From assembly GCF_001692325.1 (NCBI RefSeq), contig NZ_LXKN01000001.1:558001-622000 (forward strand): 64,000 bases of DNA, in the 5' to 3' direction. Below are positions 18,810-29,000 of the stretch, one piece after another (the stretch's first letter is position 1; each line of letters begins with the position of its first letter). Source of the stretch: Rhizobium sp. AC27/96 (lineage in GTDB: Bacteria; Pseudomonadota; Alphaproteobacteria; Rhizobiales; Rhizobiaceae). Below the pieces are notes generated by a model. That model ran no database searches. It had not been told where the DNA came from and saw only the letters and a list, made by a program, of their open reading frames with translations. Both the position numbers and the translations under genes were made by a program.

Positions 18810-19874
18810 TCAGCTTGCAATCGTTTCCGGCAATTCAGACGTGGGTGGCTTCATCGCTTCACGCACGTAGTGATCGAAAATCAAATCTTCTTCGAGCATA
18901 AGCTCGGCAATATGCAATGAACGCAGCCGCGTCGCAATGTCTTCAAGAGCGCTGTGCCTTGGAGGCAAGGGAAAGTCGTCGACCGAAATCCCGAGCAACT
19001 CGCCGACCGCGTGTTGGAAATAGAGACTATCGGTATCGCGCCCAACGATGGCAAAGCGCGACAGAAGATCGATCGCGGTAGCGACATCGGCGCGTGTGAC
19101 GGTCTGCTCGGGTATGGTCGTGGCCAATTGACGGGTGACGGGCGATACCATCACGTTTCTGACATTCTGGGGCGCCTTCTTGAGAGCCAACTTGAGAGAG
19201 GCCTCGCTATCAAGATTGACGTCGGCAAAATGTTCCGCAGCGGGAGCGAGGATGATTTTGTCGCGGTCGCCGAAGAAGGAGATTTGGGTTTTTGCCATTC
19301 GTTTCAGCAGGAAGATTCGCAGGGCCAGTTCATAATAGGGGTCCGTGAGCAGGGCGATCGCCTTGAATCCCTTGTCCAGAAACTCCTCGTAATTGCGCAT
19401 CAGCAGGCGGCCGCTAAGGTAGATCGACTGGATGGCATTCAGATGAAAGGCTTGAAGCGTGGTCTCGTGGCCAAAGCGTTCCACGGACGAAAGCTCATAT
19501 TGGAAATGGCGGCCGCAATGATAGTCGAATTTGACCATCGGCAGCAGTTGCGTTTCAAGCCGCACGACCTTCAGCGGAATAGTTGTCGACACCTGAGGTC
19601 GTCGATAGATCAATAGCCCGGATTTTGCGTCGTGGATCATCAGGGAACTACGTTCCACGAGATCGGGGATGATCGTGGTATCGAGCTTGAAACCGACGCG
19701 ACCGTCTTCGTGACGTCCTGAATCGATCACCGCCTGCTTGATCTGATCGCACGGCAGTATCATCAATTCGCCACCGGCATCCGACACCTTGATCTGCGGC
19801 TTATCGGAAAAGCCGTCGGGAATGAGATAACCCTCGATCAAGTTGCCGTGATCATATTCGAGATTAAAGAGCAC
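18810..19874 (-). CDS. Unknown protein of the capsule operon
   Basis: A 354-residue protein that I do not recognise. The start is GTG at 19874, set by a perfect GGAGG six bases upstream. There is no signal peptide or membrane helix, so it is probably cytoplasmic. Its middle has a run of aromatic and acidic residues (LTDPYYELALRIFLLKRM) and several conserved-looking Arg/His positions, faintly reminiscent of nucleotide- or sulfo-transferase folds, but no motif is decisive. It is tightly coupled to the downstream kpsE-like gene, so it very likely serves capsule synthesis or its control. Confidence 0.7.
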   Translation of the reverse strand: MLFNLEYDHGNLIEGYLIPDGFSDKPQIKVSDAGGELMILPCDQIKQAVIDSGRHEDGRVGFKLDTTIIPDLVERSSLMIHDAKSGLLIYRRPQVSTTIPLKVVRLETQLLPMVKFDYHCGRHFQYELSSVERFGHETTLQAFHLNAIQSIYLSGRLLMRNYEEFLDKGFKAIALLTDPYYELALRIFLLKRMAKTQISFFGDRDKIILAPAAEHFADVNLDSEASLKLALKKAPQNVRNVMVSPVTRQLATTIPEQTVTRADVATAIDLLSRFAIVGRDTDSLYFQHAVGELLGISVDDFPLPPRHSALEDIATRLRSLHIAELMLEEDLIFDHYVREAMKPPTSELPETIAS

Positions 19875-20004
19875 GGATATCCTCCGATGCCCCCGCTCGG
19901 CATGGGCCTGGTCCCGATTGACGACCGAAATGCATCAAATTATCCACCGCATCACTCAATGCATCGAGGCGACTGCCGACACCGCCGTTATCGAATTCCG
20001 GCAT

Positions 20005-20862
20005 TCATGCCCCGTAAGGCGATTTGCGAGCCAGCAGCGAAAAGCTTGGGCCACCCGGATGGTTGAGATCCTCATCCCTGATGATGACGTCATTAAAGCC
20101 AAATTCGCGCAAGAGCATCAATATATCATCCCTGTGCATCCAGAAGTGCCGGTCTTTCATGCCGCCGCAGAAGGATGCATTCGCGTTGGCGTGATGGTAG
20201 CTGCGTTCGTAATAGCGCACTGCAAGGCCATCAACCATCCTTGTCTCAACCTTACCGCTGAACGGCAGCCAGCGCACGTCATCCTCAGGCATGGCTTCTT
20301 CGAGAACGAAATGGGTCCAGATGAAAACCGCTTTGGATCGCTTCGCCAGCAATCGGAGAAATTCGCCCGGATCCGCCATATGGTACAGGACGCCCGATGC
20401 TATGGTTAGGTCGTAAACACCATCCCGTTCCGCAAGCCATGACTGAATATCGCCCAGCATAAACGCGGCATTGTTGATATTCAGAACCTGCTTGGTGACC
20501 AGGCAGCGGAGAAAGCAAAGACGATTTGCTTCGATCGCGTCGATTTTCGCGGCGCCCTGGTGGTGCAGCATGTAGGTGTGCATACCCTCCAGAGGCCCAA
20601 CCTCCAGAACGGTCTTGCCCTCGATCGAACCGAAAGTCTGCAACGCCCACGCAATACGGTCATCCGCATAGAGAGGCAGATTTCCGGCGTTGAGGTTGAA
20701 TTCGGGCGGGAAGGCGCAGTTCCAGCCCGGCAAGGCATCAATGGCGTTTTGCAGGCTTGGCATACCTTGCTCGTATTGATCGAATATCTCCAGGGGGTTC
20801 TTCGACGGTTTCTTTTGCGAGCGTTTGGAAAAGCCGAGCATGGACGTAACCTTAATTCTCAT
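20005..20862 (-). CDS. Class I SAM-dependent methyltransferase
   Basis: A 285-residue methyltransferase. The SAM motif I is VLEVGPLEGMHTYM near residues 90-103, with acidic motif II IDAIEAN and the post-motif TIASGVLYHM. The C-terminal part carries many aromatic and His residues that could hold a sugar substrate. It is the first gene of the minus-strand capsule operon, 130 bases ahead of the next gene. Likely role, by position only: O-methylation of a capsule sugar or chain end. A second ATG 21 bases downstream, preceded by AAGG, could be the true start. Confidence 0.85.
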   Translation of the reverse strand: MRIKVTSMLGFSKRSQKKPSKNPLEIFDQYEQGMPSLQNAIDALPGWNCAFPPEFNLNAGNLPLYADDRIAWALQTFGSIEGKTVLEVGPLEGMHTYMLHHQGAAKIDAIEANRLCFLRCLVTKQVLNINNAAFMLGDIQSWLAERDGVYDLTIASGVLYHMADPGEFLRLLAKRSKAVFIWTHFVLEEAMPEDDVRWLPFSGKVETRMVDGLAVRYYERSYHHANANASFCGGMKDRHFWMHRDDILMLLREFGFNDVIIRDEDLNHPGGPSFSLLARKSPYGA

Positions 20863-21552
20863 CAGCCATTAGCCGATCTGAAGAAATTGGCGGGCCGGAT
20901 TGAAACGGAAACGCGATTGCTTCCATCTGTTTCCCGCCTCGAATATAAAATCCGCAGCAAACTGGTGTATTTTGTGAATACTATCGACTCTTTGTCGAAT
21001 TATCGGCGGCGTTTTGCCGCAACCGCAGGTCTGTTCCATCGCAGGCCGGGAAAGCCCCGCATCTTCTGTCGTTGCCATTAACTGATTATCTCGCGGAAAG
21101 TCGATGTTCGACAGCTTCTGATTGATGTGGCCTGCCATCGCTGGCTAAAGTTCAGTTCAGGACTTGCAACCTTTATAGGCAATGGCGAGATCACGAAAGC
21201 CGGTTTGGCGCGAATTGACGAAACATAAATTCACTATTCCGACAGATCGTCGTTAATGCTGTTACCCAACGGCATTTACCATAATTCTTAAAATTTTAAT
21301 TAAAAACCTCGGGGAATACCCGCGTAAATTGCTTTGTTCGCATTTGGTCCCTATACTCGAACCGAGCGCGCGTTCATCAAAGCCCAAGTGTGTTAAGATG
21401 AACGCATGTGATTTTTTTGATTGTATTTGCAGTATTATGGGCTTGTTGATGGACGTCCATTATGCTTTTCAAAGCATCGTTAGATTTAATGTATACGATG
21501 TCGGTCCGAACCGTCGGGTAGTGCGGCAGCTAATGGGTTTGAGGTTGTTCAA
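20863..21552. other. Divergent promoter region of the capsule locus
   Basis: 690 bases between the two capsule operons, visibly richer in A+T than the surroundings, especially 21200-21310. Small reading frames here have no family resemblance. It probably holds promoters for both arms; the best one on the plus strand is at 21329. No palindromic operator was obvious. Confidence 0.6.
21329..21357 (+). promoter_or_regulatory. Predicted promoter of rkpU
   Basis: TTGCTT (21329-21334), a 17-base spacer and TATACT (21352-21357) make a good sigma-70-type promoter. It would give a 5' untranslated region of about 190 bases before rkpU. Confidence 0.5.
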
Positions 21553-22731
21553 TTGATTCGTATTGGCGCCGTACTTTGTTGCCTGGTTCTGGCGGGGTGC
21601 AATTCCGTATCGAGCGAGGGACCGCTTGCTGGTGCGATAACCAAGGATGCTGGGCAATCCAGTGCTGAACTTGGCCGCCAGAATGCGGCGGTGTTCGATA
21701 TCGTGGACATTGACAGTCGCAGCGCGCGGCTGGTTTCGGATTATGTTTCCTCGGCGTTCAATCGCCGGTTCGGCATCGGCGGCGGCGCCGCACCAGTCGT
21801 GATCGGCGTTGGCGACGCGTTGAAAGTGACGATTTTCGAGGCCGGTGTTGATGGCCTCTTCTCCACCGCGCAATCGAAGCAAGTCTCGCTGGATATCGTC
21901 GTACAGCCCGATGGAACCGCGGCCATCCCTTATGCTGGCTCCGTTCGATTCTCGGGCAAGACGCTCGATCAGGCCCGCAAGGCCATCCTGGCAGCTTTGG
22001 CGACCAAGGCCGTCGAGCCTGATGTCATCGTGACGAGCATGGGAACGCCGTCGCGAACCGTCACGGTCTCGGGTTCGGTCGGCCGTCCTTCCATGGTTTC
22101 GCTGGACCTGACCAAGGAAAAGATTACCGAGGTGATCGCCAAGGCCGGCGGACCTTCGACGCAGCCTTACGAGACCTATGTCACGCTGGTTCGCGGCAAC
22201 AGAACCGGGACGGCCTTGCTGAAGTCCATTATCGAGCATCCCTCCGAGGATATCTATGTCCAGCCGGGCGATCAGATTTTCCTTGTGCGTGATCCGAGAA
22301 CCTTCACGCTGCTCGGCTCGGTGCGCGGAGACGGACGCCTGGAATTCGGGGCCAACGATCTCAACCTTCTTGAGGCCGTTGCCCTCGGGCATGGCGCCAT
22401 CGATGACTCGAGCAACGCCAAGGGCTTCTTCCTGTTCAGATATGAGGAGCCGGATATCGTCAGGAGCCTACTTGGCCCGGCGCGATTCCAGGAGCTGCTA
22501 CGCAAGGGCATGGCGCCGGATTCCAAGGGGCGTTATCCGATCGTCTATCGGTTCGATATGTCCAATCCCGATAGCTTGATCGTTGGACAGACGTTCCCGA
22601 TCAAGAGCCGTGACGTGATCTATGTGTCCCGTCATCCCTCGGTTGATATTCGCAAATTCCTGTCGATTGTCGGTGCGCCGTTGGGCATAGCCGCGCAGGG
22701 AGCAGCGACAGCAACCATTCTGAGCCAGTAA
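21553..22731 (+). CDS. rkpU: Capsule polysaccharide export lipoprotein RkpU (KpsD/Wza family)
   Basis: A 392-residue outer-membrane export protein. The start codon is TTG at 21553, preceded by TGAGG; a stop closes the frame upstream, so no ATG is available at the N-terminus. The signal peptide ends in the lipobox LAGC (Cys at about residue 16). A polysaccharide-export domain (VGVGDALKVTIFE, then PDGTAAIPYAG) is followed by SLBB-type repeats (TVSGSVGRPSMVSL, FTLLGSVRGDGRL). It would form the outer-membrane channel partner of the KpsE-like proteins encoded on the opposite strand. In Sinorhizobium meliloti rkpU likewise precedes rkpA. Confidence 0.88.
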   Translation: MIRIGAVLCCLVLAGCNSVSSEGPLAGAITKDAGQSSAELGRQNAAVFDIVDIDSRSARLVSDYVSSAFNRRFGIGGGAAPVVIGVGDALKVTIFEAGVDGLFSTAQSKQVSLDIVVQPDGTAAIPYAGSVRFSGKTLDQARKAILAALATKAVEPDVIVTSMGTPSRTVTVSGSVGRPSMVSLDLTKEKITEVIAKAGGPSTQPYETYVTLVRGNRTGTALLKSIIEHPSEDIYVQPGDQIFLVRDPRTFTLLGSVRGDGRLEFGANDLNLLEAVALGHGAIDDSSNAKGFFLFRYEEPDIVRSLLGPARFQELLRKGMAPDSKGRYPIVYRFDMSNPDSLIVGQTFPIKSRDVIYVSRHPSVDIRKFLSIVGAPLGIAAQGAATATILSQ

Positions 22732-22739
22732 TGCCAACG

Positions 22740-22772
22740 ACAGAGGTTTGTTTCCGATAAACCTCTGTTTTC
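22740..22772 (+). terminator. Rho-independent terminator after rkpU
   Basis: A perfect 10-base stem (ACAGAGGTTT / AAACCTCTGT) with a nine-base loop is followed by TTTTC, eight bases after the rkpU stop. It separates rkpU from the rkpA operon. Confidence 0.8.
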
Positions 22773-23058
22773 ACCTGCATCGATGTGTGGACGCCGACAT
22801 CTGTATGGTCGTGACGGATCATGCCTTGCCGTTAAGATCGAATTGATCGCGAATTGATGTGCGGGATGAAAGGGGAGCGCGATTTTCTGCGTAAGGCGTT
22901 GGATATCATGGATTGCATCGATTGCTGCGTTGCCGCATATTGACTGTACACCCGAATTTTCTATCTCTGACAACCAGAGATAATCATCGCGTGAACAGTT
23001 GATAGTAAAACTGGCCGGTTTGATACGACGCATTCTGTAGAAATATTGCCGAGAGATC
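22773..23058 (+). promoter_or_regulatory. Leader of the rkpA operon with promoter and inverted repeat
   Basis: TTGACT (22940-22945), a 16-base spacer and TATCTC (22962-22967) form a candidate promoter. The -10 is the left arm of a perfect 8-base inverted repeat, TATCTCTG-ACAAC-CAGAGATA (22962-22982), a possible operator or 5' hairpin. The rest of the region shows nothing further. The rkpA ATG follows GAGAG. Confidence 0.45.
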
Positions 23059-26000
23059 ATGACAGTTGAAATTATCGGACGCGCAAGTGTCGCACCTGGG
23101 GCTGGGTCGATCGAGGAGCTTCTGCTCGTCCTGAAGGAAGGCCGTTGTACCGTAAGCCGTATACCTGAGGGGCGCTGGGACTTGGCGCGCTTCTGGCATC
23201 CGGCTGTCGGCATCCAGGGGAAGACCTACAGCTACTCTGCCGGCATCATCGACAATATATATGGTTTCGATCCGGCGATTTTCGGTCTCTCGCAGCGCGA
23301 AGCCATGCAGATGGATCCGCAGCAGCGTATTCTTCTAAATGTCGTCTGGCGCGCGCTCGAAGATGCGAATTTGCCGATCGACGGCTTTGAAGGCCAGAAA
23401 GTCGGCGTCTATATCGGTGCTTCCTCGTTGGAGCACGGCAATCTGACACTTGAGGATCCGGCTTCCGGCAGCCCGTATTTTATGACGGGCAACACGCTTT
23501 CCATCGTTTCCAACCGCATCTCTCACATATTCGGGCTGCGCGGTCCGAGCATGACGATTGATACCGCTTGTTCCTCGTCGCTGGTGGCTCTGGATCAGGC
23601 AGTGCGGTCGCTGGAATGCGGTGAGATCGACACGGCCATTGTCGGTGGTATCAATATTCTGCTCCACCCGATGTCCTTTGTCGGCTTTGCGCAGGCACGC
23701 ATGCTGTCGCCGGAAGGGCTTTGCCGCGCCTATGACGATAACGGCCGCGGCTATGTCCGCGCGGAAGGCGGCGCGGCGATCGTGCTGCGGCGGACCGATG
23801 TCGCCCTACGCGAGAAGGATCGCAGCTACGCGAGAATTCATGCCGTCGGCGTCAATTCCTCCGGGCGAACCAACGGTATTTCCATGCCGTCGCGCGAGGC
23901 GCAAGCGGCCCTGCTGCGTTCGATCTATGAAGGGCAGGATATAGACGTCAATCGTATCGCCTTCATCGAGGGGCACGGGACGGGAACGAAGGTCGGCGAT
24001 CCCGCCGAAATCTGGGCGATCGGCGAAGTCATCGGGCGCAATCGCCGGGCGCCGGTGCCGGTAGGTTCGATCAAGACCAATATCGGCCATACCGAGCCGG
24101 CATCGGGTCTTTTCGGCCTGCTGAAGGCGATGATCTCGTTGGAGAACAACTTCCTGCCGGCATCGCTGCACTTCGACAAGCCGAACGAAAATATCGACTT
24201 CGAAGAATTGAACGTCCGGGTCAATACCTCTTCGATCGAACTTCTCCCTGCAAAGCAAGCGCGCTTCGCAGGGGTCAATTCTTTCGGATTTGGTGGCACC
24301 AACGCTCATGTCGTCATCAGCGATCCCGATCCGATTGCGCCGCCCGAACCTCAAATTCGGGGCGAAGGGATGGTGTTTGCCGTCAGCGCCCAGACCGCTT
24401 CGGCACTTTCGACACTGCTTGAAGATTATCGAAGCCGTCTCGAAAATGCCGAGCCGAAGGAAGCGCGCCAGATCGTCGTGTCCGCCGCAGCCAACCGCGA
24501 ACCCATGCGCCACCGCTTTGCTGCCCGCGCAAAGGACAGCGCCGCGGTACTTGCCGCAATCGATGCGCATCTTGCCGGAAAGAATTCGGTCGGCGAAGCC
24601 GGCGAGGCGCCGGCACAGGCCACAAAGATCGCCTTTGTCTTTTCCGGTAACGGCTCGCAATGGGCAGGCATGGGTGTCGGCGCCTATCAGGAAAATCGCC
24701 ATTTCCGCCAGTGCTTTCAGTCTTTCAGCGCGCTTTTCGAATATTATCTTGGCGAAAAGCTCACGGATCTTCTGGTCGCTCCGGATCTTTCCGCGCGGCT
24801 GGCCGATACCAAGATCGCCCAACCCCTGTTGTTCGCGGTCCAGGCCTCTCTCTCGGATTGCCTATGGGCCATGGGCGTGCGCCCGGATGCGGTCTTCGGT
24901 CATTCCGTGGGTGAAATCGCCGCCGCCTATGCCGCCAAGGCGCTGACGGCCGCCGAGGCTGTCGCCATCGTCGCCAAACGCTCGCTGCACCAGGATCTTC
25001 TGGCTGGCGAGGGCAAGATGGCGGCCGTGGTCCTCAATGAAGACGCAGCAATTGCCTTTGCGCGATCCAATGGTCTCGACAGCATCTGCATTGCCGCGAT
25101 CAATGCCCCGAATTCGGTGACGATTTCCGGCCCGGTCGGCGAGATAGAGGCATTCAGGGACGCTGCGCGCAAGGCCCATATCGTCGCGCATATTCTTGAT
25201 ATCAACTATCCTTTCCATCACCCGATCATCGATCGCGCCAAGGATGCTTTCCTTGCGGATCTGCCCGATGTGGCGCCGGATGACGGGGCAGGGACCTTCA
25301 TCTCCACGGTGACGGGCGAACTGCGCGACGGGCGCCTGCTGGATGCGCAATACTGGTGGCGCAATGTGCGTGACCCCGTGCTGTTCAAGGCTGGCTGCCA
25401 GGCTGCCATGGCGATGGGGTGCAATCTCTTCATCGAGATTTCTCCTCGGCCGATCCTGACCAATTACGTAGCGGAAATCGCAAAGCAGGCCTCGATCCAA
25501 GTCATCGCCATACCGACGTTGCCGCGCGAGGCTCCGATTGCCGGTCACGATCCGGTGTCGCAATCATTCGCGCGCGCGGTTGCAAATGGTGCGCCGGCGC
25601 TGCGGGCAAGAGGCAGCGCCACGCGCAACGCATTCGTCAATCTGCCGCCGCTGCCATTCGAATTGGTCGAACTGCGCACCCAACCGACCAGTGACGAGAT
25701 CGATATCTTCGGCCGCGATAGCAAAAGCGCATACAGCTTGCTCGGCTGGCGAACCGACCCCAATGGTTCGAGCTGGAAAAACCATCTCGATGCCCAGCTG
25801 TATACCGACCTTGCGGAGCATGTGGTCGATGGCAAGGCGATCATGCCGGGCAGCGGTTTCATCGAGATCGCCGTCACCGCCGCGCAACAATATTATGGCG
25901 CGGACGAGGTTGAAATCGGCAATATCGAGATCGTCCGGCCGCTTGAACTGCGCCAGGACCGCATGGTGGAGTTGTCGACGATTCTCTCGCCTGAGACCGG

Positions 26001-29000
26001 AGATCTGGAGATCCGGTCACGTGAGCGTCTGAGCCATGATGACTGGACGGTCCACGCCGTCGCGCGCTGCCGCAAACCGCTTGAGTCCGAGAGCTTTGGT
26101 AGCGGCTTCGAACCATCGAGCAAGGCGCGCAAATCCGTCCTGACCTCCGAGATGGCCTATGAAACGGCGGAGCGTTTCGGACTGCATTATGGTCCTAGCT
26201 TCCAACTGCTGTCGAAGGCTGTTGCCTATGGCCATGACGCAATCGAGGTGGACCTCAAGCCGGCCGCCGCGCCCTCGAATCCCTTTGCGACCTATAATGT
26301 CAACCCCATGTCGCTCGATGCGGCGTTTCATGGACTTGTTGCCCTTTTCGACCAGCTTTCCGGCGACGAAACCGGCGCGCCCTATATTCCCGTTCACTTC
26401 GGCACAGTGCGGATTTTTGGCAAGGCAAGATCGATCGTCAAGGCTCTCATTGAGATCGATCGGTTCAGCGCCAATTCGATCAAGGCGCGCTTCAGCCTGT
26501 TCGATGCGAGCGGCGAACGGATCGCGGCCCTCGATGATTGTCGCTTCCGCCGCACCCAGCTGCGCCGCCGCACAACGCTCGATTCCGTCGCGTTTCACTA
26601 TGAAAGCATCCCCTCTACCCTCTTTGCGCGCCCATCGAATGCGGATATGCGTCCGTCCGATGTATCGGCCTTGCCAGGCGTGGGCGGGGACCATTCGCCC
26701 AACAATGCGACCCTGCTTCTCGACGCCGCGATTTACCGGGCATGCCATGATATCGCCCTCGCGGCTGTCGATCGCCGCAGCACCGTTTCGTTTTCTGACC
26801 TCCCGGGCGATCCTGATTTCAGGCCTTTCCTGGTCAATTGCCTCTATATTCTCGAAGATGCCGGCATAGCCTCGGCAACGGGGAGCGAATGGAATATCCC
26901 GCAGGAACCGACGCTGCCGCCGGTTGCGGAACTGCTGCAGGAAATTTGTCGCGAGGATGCCGGCCGGGTCGCCGAGGCCGTTCTCGTCAACAACGCCTAT
27001 CATGAGACACTCGAGCGCTTGGCGGCCATGCGACCGCACGCTCTGGGGCAGGAGCCATCGGTATCGAGCCCACATCTGCCTGGGGGCGCGACGCTGGAAC
27101 ATGTGCTCGTTCAATCCCCGCTCAGCGAAAGACGGCTTGAGATTCTGGCGGAGGCTCTTGCGGATTCCATCGGAGCCAATCCGGGCGTCATCCGGCATAT
27201 TGTCGAAATTGGCTCGGTATCGACGGCTTTCAGCCGCAGACTGGCCGAAATTGCCACAGCAATGGGCTCCAGCCTCACTATTGCCGAGCCTCGCGAGCAG
27301 ATGCGCCGTTCGCTTGAGATCGCTTTCGAACGCGACGCGAACGTCATCGTGACCGAGCCTGCCAAGCTGGCTGATCGCACCGTCGCGGATATTCTCGTTG
27401 CAACTGGCGACCAGAGCCGGCATCTGCTGCGGCATGATGACGGCACCAGAGCCATGGTCCGCGCCGTTGCGAGCCGTGGTGGTCAGTTGTTGCTGGCCGA
27501 TCGTGCGCCGAGCGCCTTCAATGATTTTGTTTTCGGCCTGTCGGAAGGATGGTTCGAGGATAGCCAGTCGCCGGAATTTCCGGTGGGACGGCTTGGAACG
27601 AAGCAACAGGTCGAGGATCTGCTCGCCGCACTGGGCTTTGCCAAAGTCCAGCTGCGTGAACTGGCGTTTCCGGAAGGTACGTTGATTGCTGGATCGGCCA
27701 TCGCTGAACCACAGTCGGAAGCGGCCGGACAGGTGGAAATTGCCGAGTCGGTGCTGATCTTGTCCGAGCAGGGCAAGAAGGGCATGGGCGGCCTGAATGG
27801 ACGAGCCGCCATTGTCGACATCGGTTCATCGTCCGTCGATATCGCGGAAGTGTTGGAAGCACTCGACCGAAATTCGCTTGGGATCGTCTATATCGCCAAT
27901 GCGAAGCGCGATCGCGACCCGACCGAACTCTCGCTGTCTCGCCTTTCGATCTTCACCGAACTGGCAAACACACTATCGCGCCATAATAACGTTGCTAGGA
28001 GCAGGTTGGTCATCGTTGCGCCGGGTGGCTCGCCATTGTCCAGCGGACACGTCGATGTCGCCAATGCCGGCCTCTGGGCGTTCGCGCGTGTCCTTCAAAA
28101 CGAATACGACGCTTTCGACGTGCACCTGGTGGATGTCGATGCGGATGACAAGCGAGCATTCGCTGTTGTCGAGACCATATTGGCCGCAGAGACGGACAAT
28201 AGGGAATGGGCACTGGATCGCTCGACTGGAGAAATTCGGGAGATCCGGGCGGCTGCCGGCCCCTTCGTCGCCAGCGAGACGAGCCGGCATGACTTTGCCG
28301 CCGCCACCATCCGTCAGCACGCAAGCGGTCGCCTCGACAGCATGGCCTGGGAGGAAACAAAGCGTCCGGTGCCCGAAGAGGGTGAGGCCGTCGTCGCCGT
28401 TGAAGCCACCGGCCTCAATTTTCGCGATGTCATGTGGGCGATGGGCCTTCTGCCGGAAGAGGCATTGGAGGACGGTTTTGCCGGCGCCACGATCGGTATG
28501 GAATTTGCCGGGCGGGTCCTTGCCGTGGGGGATGCAGTCAGGGATCTGCAGCCCGGCGACAAGGTGATGGGTATCGGCCCCGCCGCCTTCTCCACGCATG
28601 TTCGCGTCCGCCGTGATGGCGTGACCAGGCTGCCGGAGAAGATGGAAACCACTGCCGCAGCCACGGTACCGGTTGCTTTCCTGACGGCCTATTACGCCAT
28701 GGTCGAGCTTGGCCGCATCCAGCCGGGCGAAACCATCCTGATCCATGGAGCGGCTGGCGGCGTCGGCCTCGCAGCGCTTCAGATCGCAAGGCTGAAGGGC
28801 GCCAGGGTCATTGCCACCGCAGGCACGGTCGAGAAGCGCCGTTTCCTCGGAACGCTAGGGGCGGACCATGTGCTCGATTCCCGCTCGCTGGATTTCGTCA
28901 CCGGCGTTCGCCGGATAACGCATGGCGAAGGTGTCGATCTCGTTCTCAACTCGCTCTTTTCCGAAGCGATGGAGCGCAGCATCGAACTGGTCAAACCATT

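Noticed and set aside
20869..21138. 89-residue minus-strand frame just before the methyltransferase gene
   Set aside because: No ribosome binding site, no family, odd composition; probably untranslated leader.
21329..21556. 75-residue frame upstream of rkpU
   Set aside because: It starts within the predicted promoter and shows no protein-like pattern.
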